Shown here piece after piece: positions 51,025 to 58,502 of a stretch of DNA of 64,000 nt; the first letter of the stretch is position 1; every line of letters begins with the position of its first letter. Both the position numbers and the translations under genes were made by a program. The DNA comes from Streptomyces sp. MspMP-M5 (GTDB lineage Bacteria > Actinomycetota > Actinomycetes > Streptomycetales > Streptomycetaceae), in NCBI RefSeq assembly GCF_000373585.1, contig NZ_KB891881.1, positions 62,001 through 126,000 on the forward strand, in the 5' to 3' direction. The notes beneath the pieces were generated by a model. The model did no database searches. It worked only from the letters and a program-made list of their open reading frames with translations, and was not told where the DNA came from.

Positions 51025-51254
51025 GGAGTCCACTCCCGTCAGGTGCGGAAACCGGAAACAAGCACTCGAAGCACAACGTAACCGTCGGCCATGGTGATCA
51101 CAAAAGCTGGACGGGGGAGGGGCCGTCGACCGTCCGATGGCCCACTCGGCCGATCCGCGCGGGGTCGAGCCGTTCCTATCGTGGAACGCGGCGAGCCAGG
51201 AACTTGCAACGGACTCGCCACGGACTCGCAAGGGACGAGGAAGGACTGCCGACG

Positions 51255-51776
51255 ATGAACAACACGATGACTGCGGTGCGCCGCGTGGTGGTCGGCGTCA
51301 ACGGCTCGGCCGGGAGCTCCCGCGCACTGCGGCGGGCCGCCGACGAGGCACGCCGCCACCAGGCACAACTGTGCCCGGTGATGATCTACTCCTCACCGCA
51401 GGGCGACTACATCGACATGCTCTGGCCGCCGGACCCGGACCTGGAACGCGAACTCGCCAGCGCTGCCAGGCACCGTCTGACCTGCATCTGCGACAGCGTC
51501 CTCGACGATCAGCACGACTGCGCCTCCTGCGCCCCCTTGGTGGCCCGCGGTCTGCCGGGCCCGCTGTTGGTGCGGGCCGCTGACCGGGAAGGCGACCTGC
51601 TGGTCATCGGCGGTGGCTCGCGGGGCGTGCTCAGCCGCCTGGTCAGCGGATCGGTGGGACGGTACTGCCTGCGGCACGCGGCGGGCCCGGTGCTGGTCGT
51701 ACCCGATGGGGCATCCGAGCCTGCGGAATCCGAGCATGCCGAATCCGAGCGTGCGGAATCCCACCCCGCCCTGTGA
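51255..51776 (+). CDS. Universal stress protein (UspA family) with a repeat tail
   Basis: A 173-residue single-domain Usp. It begins VRRVVVGVNGSAGSSRALRR and has the ATP-loop motif GGGSRGVLSRLVSGSVGRYC followed by HAAGPVLVVP, the G-2x-G-9x-G(S/T) type. The last 20 residues are an imperfect repeat of (A/P)ESE(H/R)A built from a 15-bp direct repeat (51717-51766) and are probably disordered. Usps bind ATP and accumulate under growth arrest, hypoxia or other stress. GAGGA-type Shine-Dalgarno lies about 9 nt before the ATG. It is divergent from the response-regulator gene, a likely controller. Confidence 0.85.
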   Translation: MNNTMTAVRRVVVGVNGSAGSSRALRRAADEARRHQAQLCPVMIYSSPQGDYIDMLWPPDPDLERELASAARHRLTCICDSVLDDQHDCASCAPLVARGLPGPLLVRAADREGDLLVIGGGSRGVLSRLVSGSVGRYCLRHAAGPVLVVPDGASEPAESEHAESERAESHPAL

Positions 51777-51819
51777 ACGCCCACCCGCACCGGCATCGAC
51801 ACCACGCCGACTCGGCCGC

Positions 51820-53046
51820 TCAGGCAGGAAGACGCACCTCGATCGTGGTCGGGCCACCCGGCGAACTCTCCACCTGCCACCGCCCGCCCGCGCTCTCCAC
51901 CCGCGCACAGTGGCTCGCCAGGCCGATATGCCCTTCGCGCAGCCGCTGTTGGGCCAGCGCCGGGTCGAACCCCGTCCCGTTGTCGCGCACGGAGAGCACC
52001 GTCTCGCCACCTTGTGTGGTGTGCAGGCGCACGGAGACCTCGGTGGCCCGTGCGTGTTTGACGACGTTGGTCAGCAGCTCCCGTGCCACGGAATAGAGGA
52101 GTTCCCGGTGGGCGACGGGCTCGGATGCCTGGATGTCGTAGTCGACGCCGAAGCCGCCGCGCTGCGCGCACCGTTGGCCCATGGCCTGCAGCGCCGGCCC
52201 CAGGCCCTTCGTGGACAGGACCTGCGGGTGGAGATCGACGATGATGCCCCGGATCTCCCCGATGGTCCCGCGCAGCTGTGCACGAACCGGTGCGAGCAGG
52301 TCACCATCGGCCCGTTCGGCCACCTCGTCCAGATCCTGTACCGCGACCGTAAGGGTCTGCACCGGCCCGTCGTGCAGCGCATCCGCGAGGTCGCCGCGCT
52401 CGCGGCTTTCTGCCTGCAGTGCGTCCTCCAGCAGCATTTCACGGGCGCGGAGCAGTTCATGGATCCGGTTGGTACGGCGCCTCAACAGCTCGGCGATGAC
52501 GATGGACGCCAGCACGGTCCACAGCAGGTACGTCTCGTCCGACATCACCGACCAGGTCCAGTCGGCGTACTGCGACGGCAGTCCCGGAACCGACATCACG
52601 GTGTACCCCACCACACAGATGAGGCCGAACACCGCGGTCACCAGCGGAAGCTGCCACAGGACCGTGGCCATCGGCCACATGAAGTAGGCGTAGCGCACAG
52701 CCGAGTTCCGGCCACCGGACACCGCCGCCAAGGCAGTGATCAGCGTGAGGTCGACAACCAGCGCGGCCGCCGCACCGCGTACATCGGTGACCGGCCGCCG
52801 GTACACCCACAGCAGACGGGCCCCGGCCCACAGCGCATAGCCCACTGCCAGCAGGCCGAAAGGGAGCGCCGCGAGGGAACGGCCTGCCTGCAGCCCGGCC
52901 GGCACGAGCGGCACCAGCATGAGCAGTCGAACCCAGGCCACATTCCGGGAGGCTTCCGCCGCCATGTCACCGGCCGTACCCCGGGACCATGATGGCGGCA
53001 GCGGAACCAGGCGGCCATGCGGGCGGTCGCCGCTGCGAGGGTGCAT
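51820..53046 (-). CDS. Membrane sensor histidine kinase (HisKA_3/NarX-like)
   Basis: A 408-residue sensor kinase. The N-terminal half has about six transmembrane segments (35-190) with no large extracellular loop. The DHp domain has DLADALHDGPVQTLTVAVQD with His225 (HDG type, phospho-His of the HPK7 class). The ATPase domain has ELLTNVVKHARATEVSVRLH (N box), VRDNGTGFD (G1) and HIGLASHCARVESAGG (G2). It should phosphorylate the NarL-type regulator at 50374-51024. The start is uncertain: ATG 53046 lacks a ribosome binding site and ATG 52965 (MAAEASRN) also precedes all transmembrane segments. The signal is probably sensed within the membrane. Confidence 0.86.
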   Translation of the reverse strand: MHPRSGDRPHGRLVPLPPSWSRGTAGDMAAEASRNVAWVRLLMLVPLVPAGLQAGRSLAALPFGLLAVGYALWAGARLLWVYRRPVTDVRGAAAALVVDLTLITALAAVSGGRNSAVRYAYFMWPMATVLWQLPLVTAVFGLICVVGYTVMSVPGLPSQYADWTWSVMSDETYLLWTVLASIVIAELLRRRTNRIHELLRAREMLLEDALQAESRERGDLADALHDGPVQTLTVAVQDLDEVAERADGDLLAPVRAQLRGTIGEIRGIIVDLHPQVLSTKGLGPALQAMGQRCAQRGGFGVDYDIQASEPVAHRELLYSVARELLTNVVKHARATEVSVRLHTTQGGETVLSVRDNGTGFDPALAQQRLREGHIGLASHCARVESAGGRWQVESSPGGPTTIEVRLPA

Positions 53047-53250
53047 GCTGCGACAGTAGCGAACAGCAGCCCCCAGCCACGGTGATGACGGGCCGTCGGA
53101 TCAAAGGACGCCCTGCCGAATCTCTCGGATGCCCGACGTCCGCCGCGGTCTTCCGTACGTACGACACCGGGCGGTACCTGCTGCCCTCCGCCGCTCGCCC
53201 TTCCGCAGGCATCCGCCGGGCCCTCCATCGCGCAGGTGCAGCCGGCTGCC

Positions 53251-54453
53251 TCATGGCTCGTAGCGCAGCAGCAGCGCCGCGGCATCATCGTCGAGCGAGC
53301 CGCCCGTATGCGCCCGGACATCCGCGTGGAGGCGGGTCAGCAGCTGGTCCGGGTCGCCCATCTGCAGCGTGGCCAGGCGTTGCCGCAGCGCATAGAACCG
53401 CCTGGCAGCGTCGCGGGCCTCGGTGATGCCGTCGGTGTAGAGCAGCACCGCGTCGCCGCGCCGCACCGGATGATGCAGCACCGGCGGGCGCACGTCCTCG
53501 GGTGACAGCACGCCCAGTGGCGGTACCGGCTCCGGAGGAGCCAACGCCTCCGGTGCCTGGCCCGACCGCAGCAGCAGGGGAGCCGGGTGCCCGCAGTTGA
53601 CCACCTGAAGGTCGGCGTTGCGCCCACTCGGCGATGACGGCAGACACAGCACCGCCAGAGTGACGAACTCCTCCGTGCACGGCGGAAGGCTGCGGTCCAG
53701 CGAGCAGGCGATCCTGCGCACGAGCGCCGACGGGCAGCGCTCGTCGTAGGCCGCCTCACGGAAGGCGCCCAGCACCACGGAGGCGGTGGACACCGCCGAC
53801 AGGCCCTTGCCGCGTACGTCACCGATCAGGGCCCGCACACCCCAGCGGGTCAGCGCCACGTCGTAGAGGTCCCCGCCGATACGGGCGCAGGCAGCCGCGG
53901 CCGAGTAGTCCACCGCGATCCGCGCCGGCCCCAACCGTGGGGGCGGCGGACGCAGCAGGACCTGCTGGGCCACCTCGGCGGTGACGCGGACTTGGGCCAG
54001 TTCCCGCTCCTGGCGCGCCCGCGCCCCGACAGTGGCACAGCCGATGACCGTGGTCAGCGCGATCGCATCCAACGTGGCCAGATGACCGACGACGAAGATC
54101 CCATGGCTGCGGGAGGCGTCGATGAAGCTGGCGGCGGCGGTGACCACGCCAAGCTCCAGCGGGTACCACCCCCGACGTCCCACTGCCGCGGCCAGTGCGG
54201 GCACCGCCGCCAGCGCGGGAGCGATGACCACCCAGTCAGGGAGCGCCACATCGACGGCGACCAGCACCACCAACAGCGCCCAGGGCAGGAAGGGCGCCCA
54301 TGCCTGGCGCGAGAGCACCACGCCGTCCGCGGGCGCACGGTGTGCAAGCCCGCCACCGTTCGGCAGGCCGCCGTCGAGGTGCCGGCGCTGCCGGATGATC
54401 GTGTCCATCGTGCCCACGGGACCGGTAGGTGATGCGCCTCGCTCCTCGCTCAT
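53251..54453 (-). CDS. Membrane-bound PP2C/SpoIIE-type phosphatase
   Basis: A 400-residue protein. Four hydrophobic helices (about 50-145, e.g. ALLVVLVAVDVALPDWVVIA) anchor it; a short coiled coil (ARQERELAQVRVTAEVAQQV) leads to a SpoIIE domain (about 175-400) with CARIGGDLYDVALT, LIGDVRGKGLSAVSTASVVL, NCGHPAPLLL and GDAVLLYTDGITEAR. Metal-ligand aspartates of the PP2C core are present. Such proteins dephosphorylate anti-anti-sigma factors to switch on stress sigma factors. ATG 54453 has GGAAGG 5 nt upstream. It sits between a universal stress protein and the sensor kinase, all on one strand, forming a stress-signalling island. Confidence 0.86.
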   Translation of the reverse strand: MSEERGASPTGPVGTMDTIIRQRRHLDGGLPNGGGLAHRAPADGVVLSRQAWAPFLPWALLVVLVAVDVALPDWVVIAPALAAVPALAAAVGRRGWYPLELGVVTAAASFIDASRSHGIFVVGHLATLDAIALTTVIGCATVGARARQERELAQVRVTAEVAQQVLLRPPPPRLGPARIAVDYSAAAACARIGGDLYDVALTRWGVRALIGDVRGKGLSAVSTASVVLGAFREAAYDERCPSALVRRIACSLDRSLPPCTEEFVTLAVLCLPSSPSGRNADLQVVNCGHPAPLLLRSGQAPEALAPPEPVPPLGVLSPEDVRPPVLHHPVRRGDAVLLYTDGITEARDAARRFYALRQRLATLQMGDPDQLLTRLHADVRAHTGGSLDDDAAALLLRYEP

Positions 54454-54510
54454 GCGCCTTCCGCCGGCGGGAGCCATCGCCCGATGGGACAGGGCCGCCC
54501 ACACGGCCGC

Positions 54511-54972
54511 TCACGTCTCGTCGTCGGTGGAGTGCACCAGGAGCACCGGGCAGTGCGCGTGCCGCAGGCAGTAGCGGCTGACCGAGCCGTGCAGCAGTTG
54601 GTGCACGGGCCCGTGCCTGTTCTCGCCCACCACCAGCACATCGGTGTCCTGGGCGGCGAATGCCACCAGGGCCATTCCGGCCGGCGCACGGACGGTCCTG
54701 GGCCGCATACGTGCCCCGTTCCCAACGGTTCCGAACGCCTCCTGGCAGGCCCGTGCCAGTCGGCCGTCGGCGTCACGCTGCCAGTGCGCGCGCACGTCCG
54801 CCGGCGCCGGACAAACGGCGTCCGCCGCCTCGCCGCCCGGGGGTGCCCAGGCATGTATCGGACACAGCAGCGCCTTGTGGCGTGCGGCTTCCTGGGCACC
54901 CTGCCGGAGCGCGGCGATGCTGCCGGGCGAGCCGTCCACGCCGACCACCACACGCTTGACCACTGTCGACAT
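54511..54972 (-). CDS. Universal stress protein (UspA family)
   Basis: A 153-residue Usp beginning STVVKRVVVGVDGSPGSIAA, with the nucleotide-binding segment VVGENRHGPVHQLLHGSVSR followed by HAHCPVLLVH. It is similar in order and length to the Usp at 51255 and presumably bound by the same stress regulon, since both flank the kinase, phosphatase and regulator genes. The ATG at 54972 is preferred because the Usp fold starts right after it and AAGGAG lies 11 nt upstream; an in-frame ATG at 55014 would add a Lys-rich tail. It is 57 bp upstream of the SpoIIE-phosphatase gene. Confidence 0.85.
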   Translation of the reverse strand: MSTVVKRVVVGVDGSPGSIAALRQGAQEAARHKALLCPIHAWAPPGGEAADAVCPAPADVRAHWQRDADGRLARACQEAFGTVGNGARMRPRTVRAPAGMALVAFAAQDTDVLVVGENRHGPVHQLLHGSVSRYCLRHAHCPVLLVHSTDDET

Positions 54973-55198
54973 AGCACTGCACTCCTTCTTCTTCCTCGTC
55001 TTCTTCATCGTCATCGGGGAATTTCGACAGTAGGAGGTGCGGGGGCCGGCGGCATCAGCCGGATAGCCGATTCACCGGACGACAGCCGGGTCGACCGGAG
55101 GCCAGAAGTCCGAGGCCGGAAGTCATAACCTGCCGGTTGGTGCCGACTGTCTGGCGCTGACCCTACGGTGCGTCGGCCCCTCGCCCCGGCACACTGCC

Positions 55199-55621
55199 CG
55201 GCCCCTGGACTGGCCGGCCCAGCGCGCCGTCGCGGCGATGGTGGCGTTGCTGACCGCCGCCCTCAACGAAGCAGGCAGGCGCGGCCGGCTCGACCCGGCC
55301 GTCCTCGCCCTGGCGGGGCTTTCGGCGCTGTGCGCAGCCGCCTTCGTCGCACGCGAACATCTGGCGCGCCTGCCTGTACTGCCGCCACGCCTGCTGCGCT
55401 CACGCCCGAGGGGGGGAGCCGCCATCGGACTGCTGTTCAACTTCGCCTTCTACGGCAGGGTGTTCACCGTCAGTCTCGACTTTCAAAGACAGCGCCGCTA
55501 CAGCGCTCCGGTGACCGGAGTGGCCCTGTTGCCGGTGGTGGCGACGACCACGTTCGCCGCCGCCCTGTCCGGCCGCCTGGCCCGCCGCACCGGCCACCGT
55601 CCCCTCGCCGTCTCCGGTATG
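55199..55621 (+). pseudogene. Internal fragment of a DHA2-type MFS exporter
   Basis: The frame reads RPLDWPAQRAVAAMVALLTA, then ALNEAGRRGRLDPAVLAL, LPVLPPRLLRSRPRGGAAIG and LLFNFAFYGRVFTVSLDFQR, and ends with FAAALSGRLARRTGHRP. This is the middle of a 14-helix exporter: the segment after the GG-rich loop through the helix-10 region. Both the N-terminal six helices and the C-terminal four are missing, and the frame then enters unrelated sequence. There is no plausible start. Confidence 0.7.
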
Positions 55622-55631
55622 TCCGCTGGCC

Positions 55632-55740
55632 GCGGCGGGCCCTGCGTGCGCGGACCCGGAGCCTTCTCCAGGACGACGACGTCCCAGTCGAGGGTGTCCA
55701 GACGTTGGGCCAGGGCGATGCCGGCACGCCTCATGACGCT
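55632..55740 (-). pseudogene. N-terminal fragment of a FAD-dependent monooxygenase
   Basis: On the minus strand the sequence reads AGIALAQRLDTLDWDVVVLE then KAPGPRTQG. This is the start of a flavin monooxygenase, in which the intact form has GAGIAGLALAQRLDTLGW followed by VVVLEKAPGPRTQG. A few residues of the FAD loop are deleted and homology ends after about 33 residues, at the junction with the MFS fragment. Confidence 0.6.
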
Positions 55741-55830
55741 CGGCCACGGCCCCTATGACGCTCGGCCAGGTTCCCTCCCCGCGCCTACGATCTGCCTCCG
55801 ACGAGCGCGAGGACCTCCAGGCGGGAGCCG

Positions 55831-58014
55831 CTATGCGGGCGCTCCCGGCTGTGAGCCGCCGCCTGCTCGGCGTATGGCGGCGATGATGGTCCGGGCCCAG
55901 GCGGCGGGGGACGGAGTGGTGAGGAGGGCGGCGAGACGTGTGATGTGTGTCTGTCGCTGGGCAGGGGTCATGTCGAGGGCCTGGTGGAGGGTGTCGACCA
56001 GGTCCTGGGGACGGTGCGGGTCGGTCAGCAGGGCGGCCGTACCGAAGTGTTCGGCGGCTCCTGCCTGGCTGGACAGGACGAGGGTGCCTGGACGATCGGT
56101 GGCCGACTTGGCGGCGATGTATTCCTGGGCGGTGAGGTTCATGCCGTCGGCGAGAGACGTCACCCAGAACACATCGGCTGCCAGGTAGTGGTCGACGACC
56201 TCGGGGAAGGGCAGGGACTGGGGGCGGTAGTCAACGGGTGTCCAGTCTTCCGTTCCCCAGCGGGCGTTGAGTGTGCCGATGGCGTCCTCGAGCGCGGCGC
56301 GTGTGGCGTCGTAGGCGTGGATGCCTGGTTCGGGTGGTGGGCAGATCAGGCGGAAACGGAGCCGCCCACGTAGTCCGGGGCACTGTTCGAGGAGTGCCGA
56401 GAGGGCATGGATCTTCTGGACCGGGGCCTTGGCGTAGTCGAGGCGTTCGACGGACAGGACGAGTATGGCGCCGTCGTCGGGAGTGGGGCGGTGGGGCCGG
56501 CGGGAGCGGGCAATGCCGGCGACGGCCTGGCGGTCGATGCCCAGGGGGTGGACGCCGATGCACGGCAGGCGTTCGGAGTGGTCGGAACGGTCGGAACGGT
56601 CGGAACGGTCGGAACGGTCGGTGAGAAGGTCTTGGAAGTTGCGGGCGGAGGCGGCTGTGTGGAAGCCGGCCCAGTCCAACTGATCGAGGGAAGAGCGCAG
56701 TTGCTCGGCCACGGGGAGCTGCCGGAAGGTGTCGGGGTCGGGAAAGGGCGTGTGGTGGAACAGGCCGATGCGCAGGTCGGGCCGTTGGGACCGGAGGATG
56801 CCGGGGACCAGCCAGAGGTTGTAGTCGTGCAGCCAGACCGTCCCACCGTGTTCCGCGTGCGCGCCGATGTGATGGGCGAAGTCCTCGTTGAACGCCTCGT
56901 AGGCGGCCCACTGGGGCGTCGTGTGCCGGATCAGCTGCGGCTGGGACATCAGCGCAGGCCACAGGGTCTCCTTGCAGGCACCGTGGAAGTACCCCGCCCA
57001 CCGCAGGGACGGGACCGGTAGCAGTGCCATGAGGAGGTTGGCGGGAGGTCCGGGGACACTGGCTGCCGGGCCGTCGTGGACGACGGCGGCGGCCCAGACC
57101 GCGGAGGATGTGTGGGCGCTTTCGTCGGTGAGGGCGGAGGTCAGAGCCGGCAGGATTCCGTTGGGGCTCAAGGGGCGGTGCCACTGGCCGAGGGACCACT
57201 GCGCGGGCGGGCGGTGGTAGGCGATGACCACCGGCGAGGGGGTCCGTAACCACCCCAGGCGTTCCAGGGCGGCGAGGACCCCGGCGGCTCCGTGTCGGAC
57301 GGTCCGGAAGACGCGGGCGGTCGTGGGCGCTTGGGTGGACAGGCCCGGTTCGGCGTTGCCGACGATCACTCCGTGGGCGCCGAGGCGGAACATCGACAGG
57401 TCGTTGAGCGAGTCACCGGCCACGAGGATCCCGGAGGCGGGCCATTGGAGTTTGCGGGCGAGTTGCTGGACGGCCGGGCCCTTGCCTGCCTGGGGCGGGA
57501 GGACATCGAAGAAACGACCCTCGGAGTACGACCACGAGCACCCCAGGTCCTCGACGGCCGCTTTGAGGGGCCCGGTGAGGTGCTGCGGGGACAGATAGAA
57601 GGAGCAGCGGCCGTCCTGTGCCACTCCCTCCTGGTGTCTGAGCTGGGGGAAGCGGCGGGCGAGGGCCGTGCGAACGTGGTCGTGGCCGGGCCAGCCCGCC
57701 CGGAGCTGGGCTTCCAGGACGTCGACGTGGCTCATGTCGGTGGCGTCGACGACGCTCGCCCCGACGTCCGCGATGATCCACCGTGGCGACGGGACGAGGG
57801 GATCGCGGTCCAGGAGTGCCTGGACGGAGGGCAGACCGCGTCCGGTGGCGAAGACGACGGTGATTTCCGGGTGCCGGTCCAGTGCCTGGCGTAACCGTCG
57901 CCGCTCGTCCTCGTCCCCTCCGAGCAGGGTGCCGTCCAGGTCGGTCACCAAGACCTTGATGTGTGTATGCGCCGACCGCACACCGGCGTCGGCCTGGCTC
58001 GTTTCGTCGGCCAT
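55831..58014 (-). CDS. HAD phosphatase-GT20 fusion, glucosylglycerol-phosphate synthase/phosphatase-like
   Basis: A 727-residue fusion. Residues 18-255 are a HAD-IIB phosphatase with VTDLDGTLLGG (Asp25, Asp27) and VAGDSLNDLSMFRLG. Residues about 265-720 are a GT20 glycosyltransferase with VWLHDYNLWLVPGILR, SVERLDYAKAPVQKIHAL, GTLNARWGTEDWTPVDYRPQ and the donor loop VTSLADGMNLTAQEYIA. The LNARWGTEDWTPV segment and SVERLDY read closer to glucosylglycerol-phosphate synthases than to trehalose-6-phosphate synthases. The product is likely a glucosylated polyol used as osmolyte, dephosphorylated by the fused HAD domain. A 9-bp tandem repeat encodes (Asp-Arg-Ser)4 between GT20 strands. ATG 58014. 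Confidence 0.82.
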   Translation of the reverse strand: MADETSQADAGVRSAHTHIKVLVTDLDGTLLGGDEDERRRLRQALDRHPEITVVFATGRGLPSVQALLDRDPLVPSPRWIIADVGASVVDATDMSHVDVLEAQLRAGWPGHDHVRTALARRFPQLRHQEGVAQDGRCSFYLSPQHLTGPLKAAVEDLGCSWSYSEGRFFDVLPPQAGKGPAVQQLARKLQWPASGILVAGDSLNDLSMFRLGAHGVIVGNAEPGLSTQAPTTARVFRTVRHGAAGVLAALERLGWLRTPSPVVIAYHRPPAQWSLGQWHRPLSPNGILPALTSALTDESAHTSSAVWAAAVVHDGPAASVPGPPANLLMALLPVPSLRWAGYFHGACKETLWPALMSQPQLIRHTTPQWAAYEAFNEDFAHHIGAHAEHGGTVWLHDYNLWLVPGILRSQRPDLRIGLFHHTPFPDPDTFRQLPVAEQLRSSLDQLDWAGFHTAASARNFQDLLTDRSDRSDRSDRSDHSERLPCIGVHPLGIDRQAVAGIARSRRPHRPTPDDGAILVLSVERLDYAKAPVQKIHALSALLEQCPGLRGRLRFRLICPPPEPGIHAYDATRAALEDAIGTLNARWGTEDWTPVDYRPQSLPFPEVVDHYLAADVFWVTSLADGMNLTAQEYIAAKSATDRPGTLVLSSQAGAAEHFGTAALLTDPHRPQDLVDTLHQALDMTPAQRQTHITRLAALLTTPSPAAWARTIIAAIRRAGGGSQPGAPA
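56581..56616. repeat. 9-bp tandem repeat, four copies, inside the HAD-GT20 gene
   Basis: GTCGGAACG is repeated four times exactly, with degenerate copies on both sides (TTCGGAGTG, GTCGGTGAG). On the coding strand it gives Asp-Arg-Ser x4. In-frame copy-number change would lengthen or shorten a surface loop without breaking the frame. Confidence 0.85.
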
Positions 58015-58138
58015 GGGGACCCTCTCGTCGTCGGTGTGTCGTTGTCGGTACGGCCGTTGGGCCTCGCCGTCAGGATGCCAGGGCGAAGCGCGGAGGCGAC
58101 AGACCGTCCCGCAACGGAAGCCATGGCGACGGGGGAAG

Positions 58139-58405
58139 TGGTCGACAGGGCTCGGCGGTTTCGCGCCCGGCGGCCACCTCCTGCTCGGCTTCTTCGAGTC
58201 GGAGGGTGAACCGGTGACGGCGTTCGATCACAAGGTGGCGACAGCCTACCGATGGCCGATCGACGACCTGGTGGCGCCGGCCGGCGAAGCCAGGTTCGTG
58301 GAGATCGGCCGGATGCTGGGCGAGCCGAGCGAGAACGAACGGTTCCGCGGAGGCCATCTGCTGGTGCGCAGGGGCAAGTTGCTCCGGCGACAGACACCCG
58401 CCTGA
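58139..58405 (+). pseudogene. C-terminal remnant of a class I SAM-dependent methyltransferase
   Basis: The frame ending at 58405 reads APGGHLLLGFFESEGEPVTA, then FDHKVATAYRWPIDDLVAPA and LGEPSENERFRGGHLLVRR. This is the final third of a small class I methyltransferase (post-motif-III PGGHLLL strand to the C-terminus). The SAM-binding N-terminal part is absent; upstream sequence is unrelated and overlaps the promoter side of the HAD-GT20 gene. Confidence 0.65.
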
Positions 58406-58472
58406 CCGCCCGACCGACCGACCGATCGATCAGTCGGGCGGGTGGCCTGCGTGCCGCCTGCGCAGGCGGCAC
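58406..58472 (-). terminator. Two hairpins downstream of the 1,177-residue gene
   Basis: GTGCCGCCTGC/GCAGGCGGCAC is a perfect 22-bp palindrome at 58451-58472. CCGCCCGAC (58406-58414) pairs with GTCGGGCGG (58433-58441). Both lie within 100 bp of the leftward stop at 58503. Confidence 0.65.
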
Positions 58473-58502
58473 GGATCGCACAACGCGTGTTGCCGACGGC
58501 AG

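Noticed and set aside
50374..53046. DevR/DevS (OsdR/OsdK)-type dormancy pair
   Set aside because: The kinase has transmembrane helices and no GAF domains, so the specific assignment is not supported, although the Usp neighbours are suggestive.
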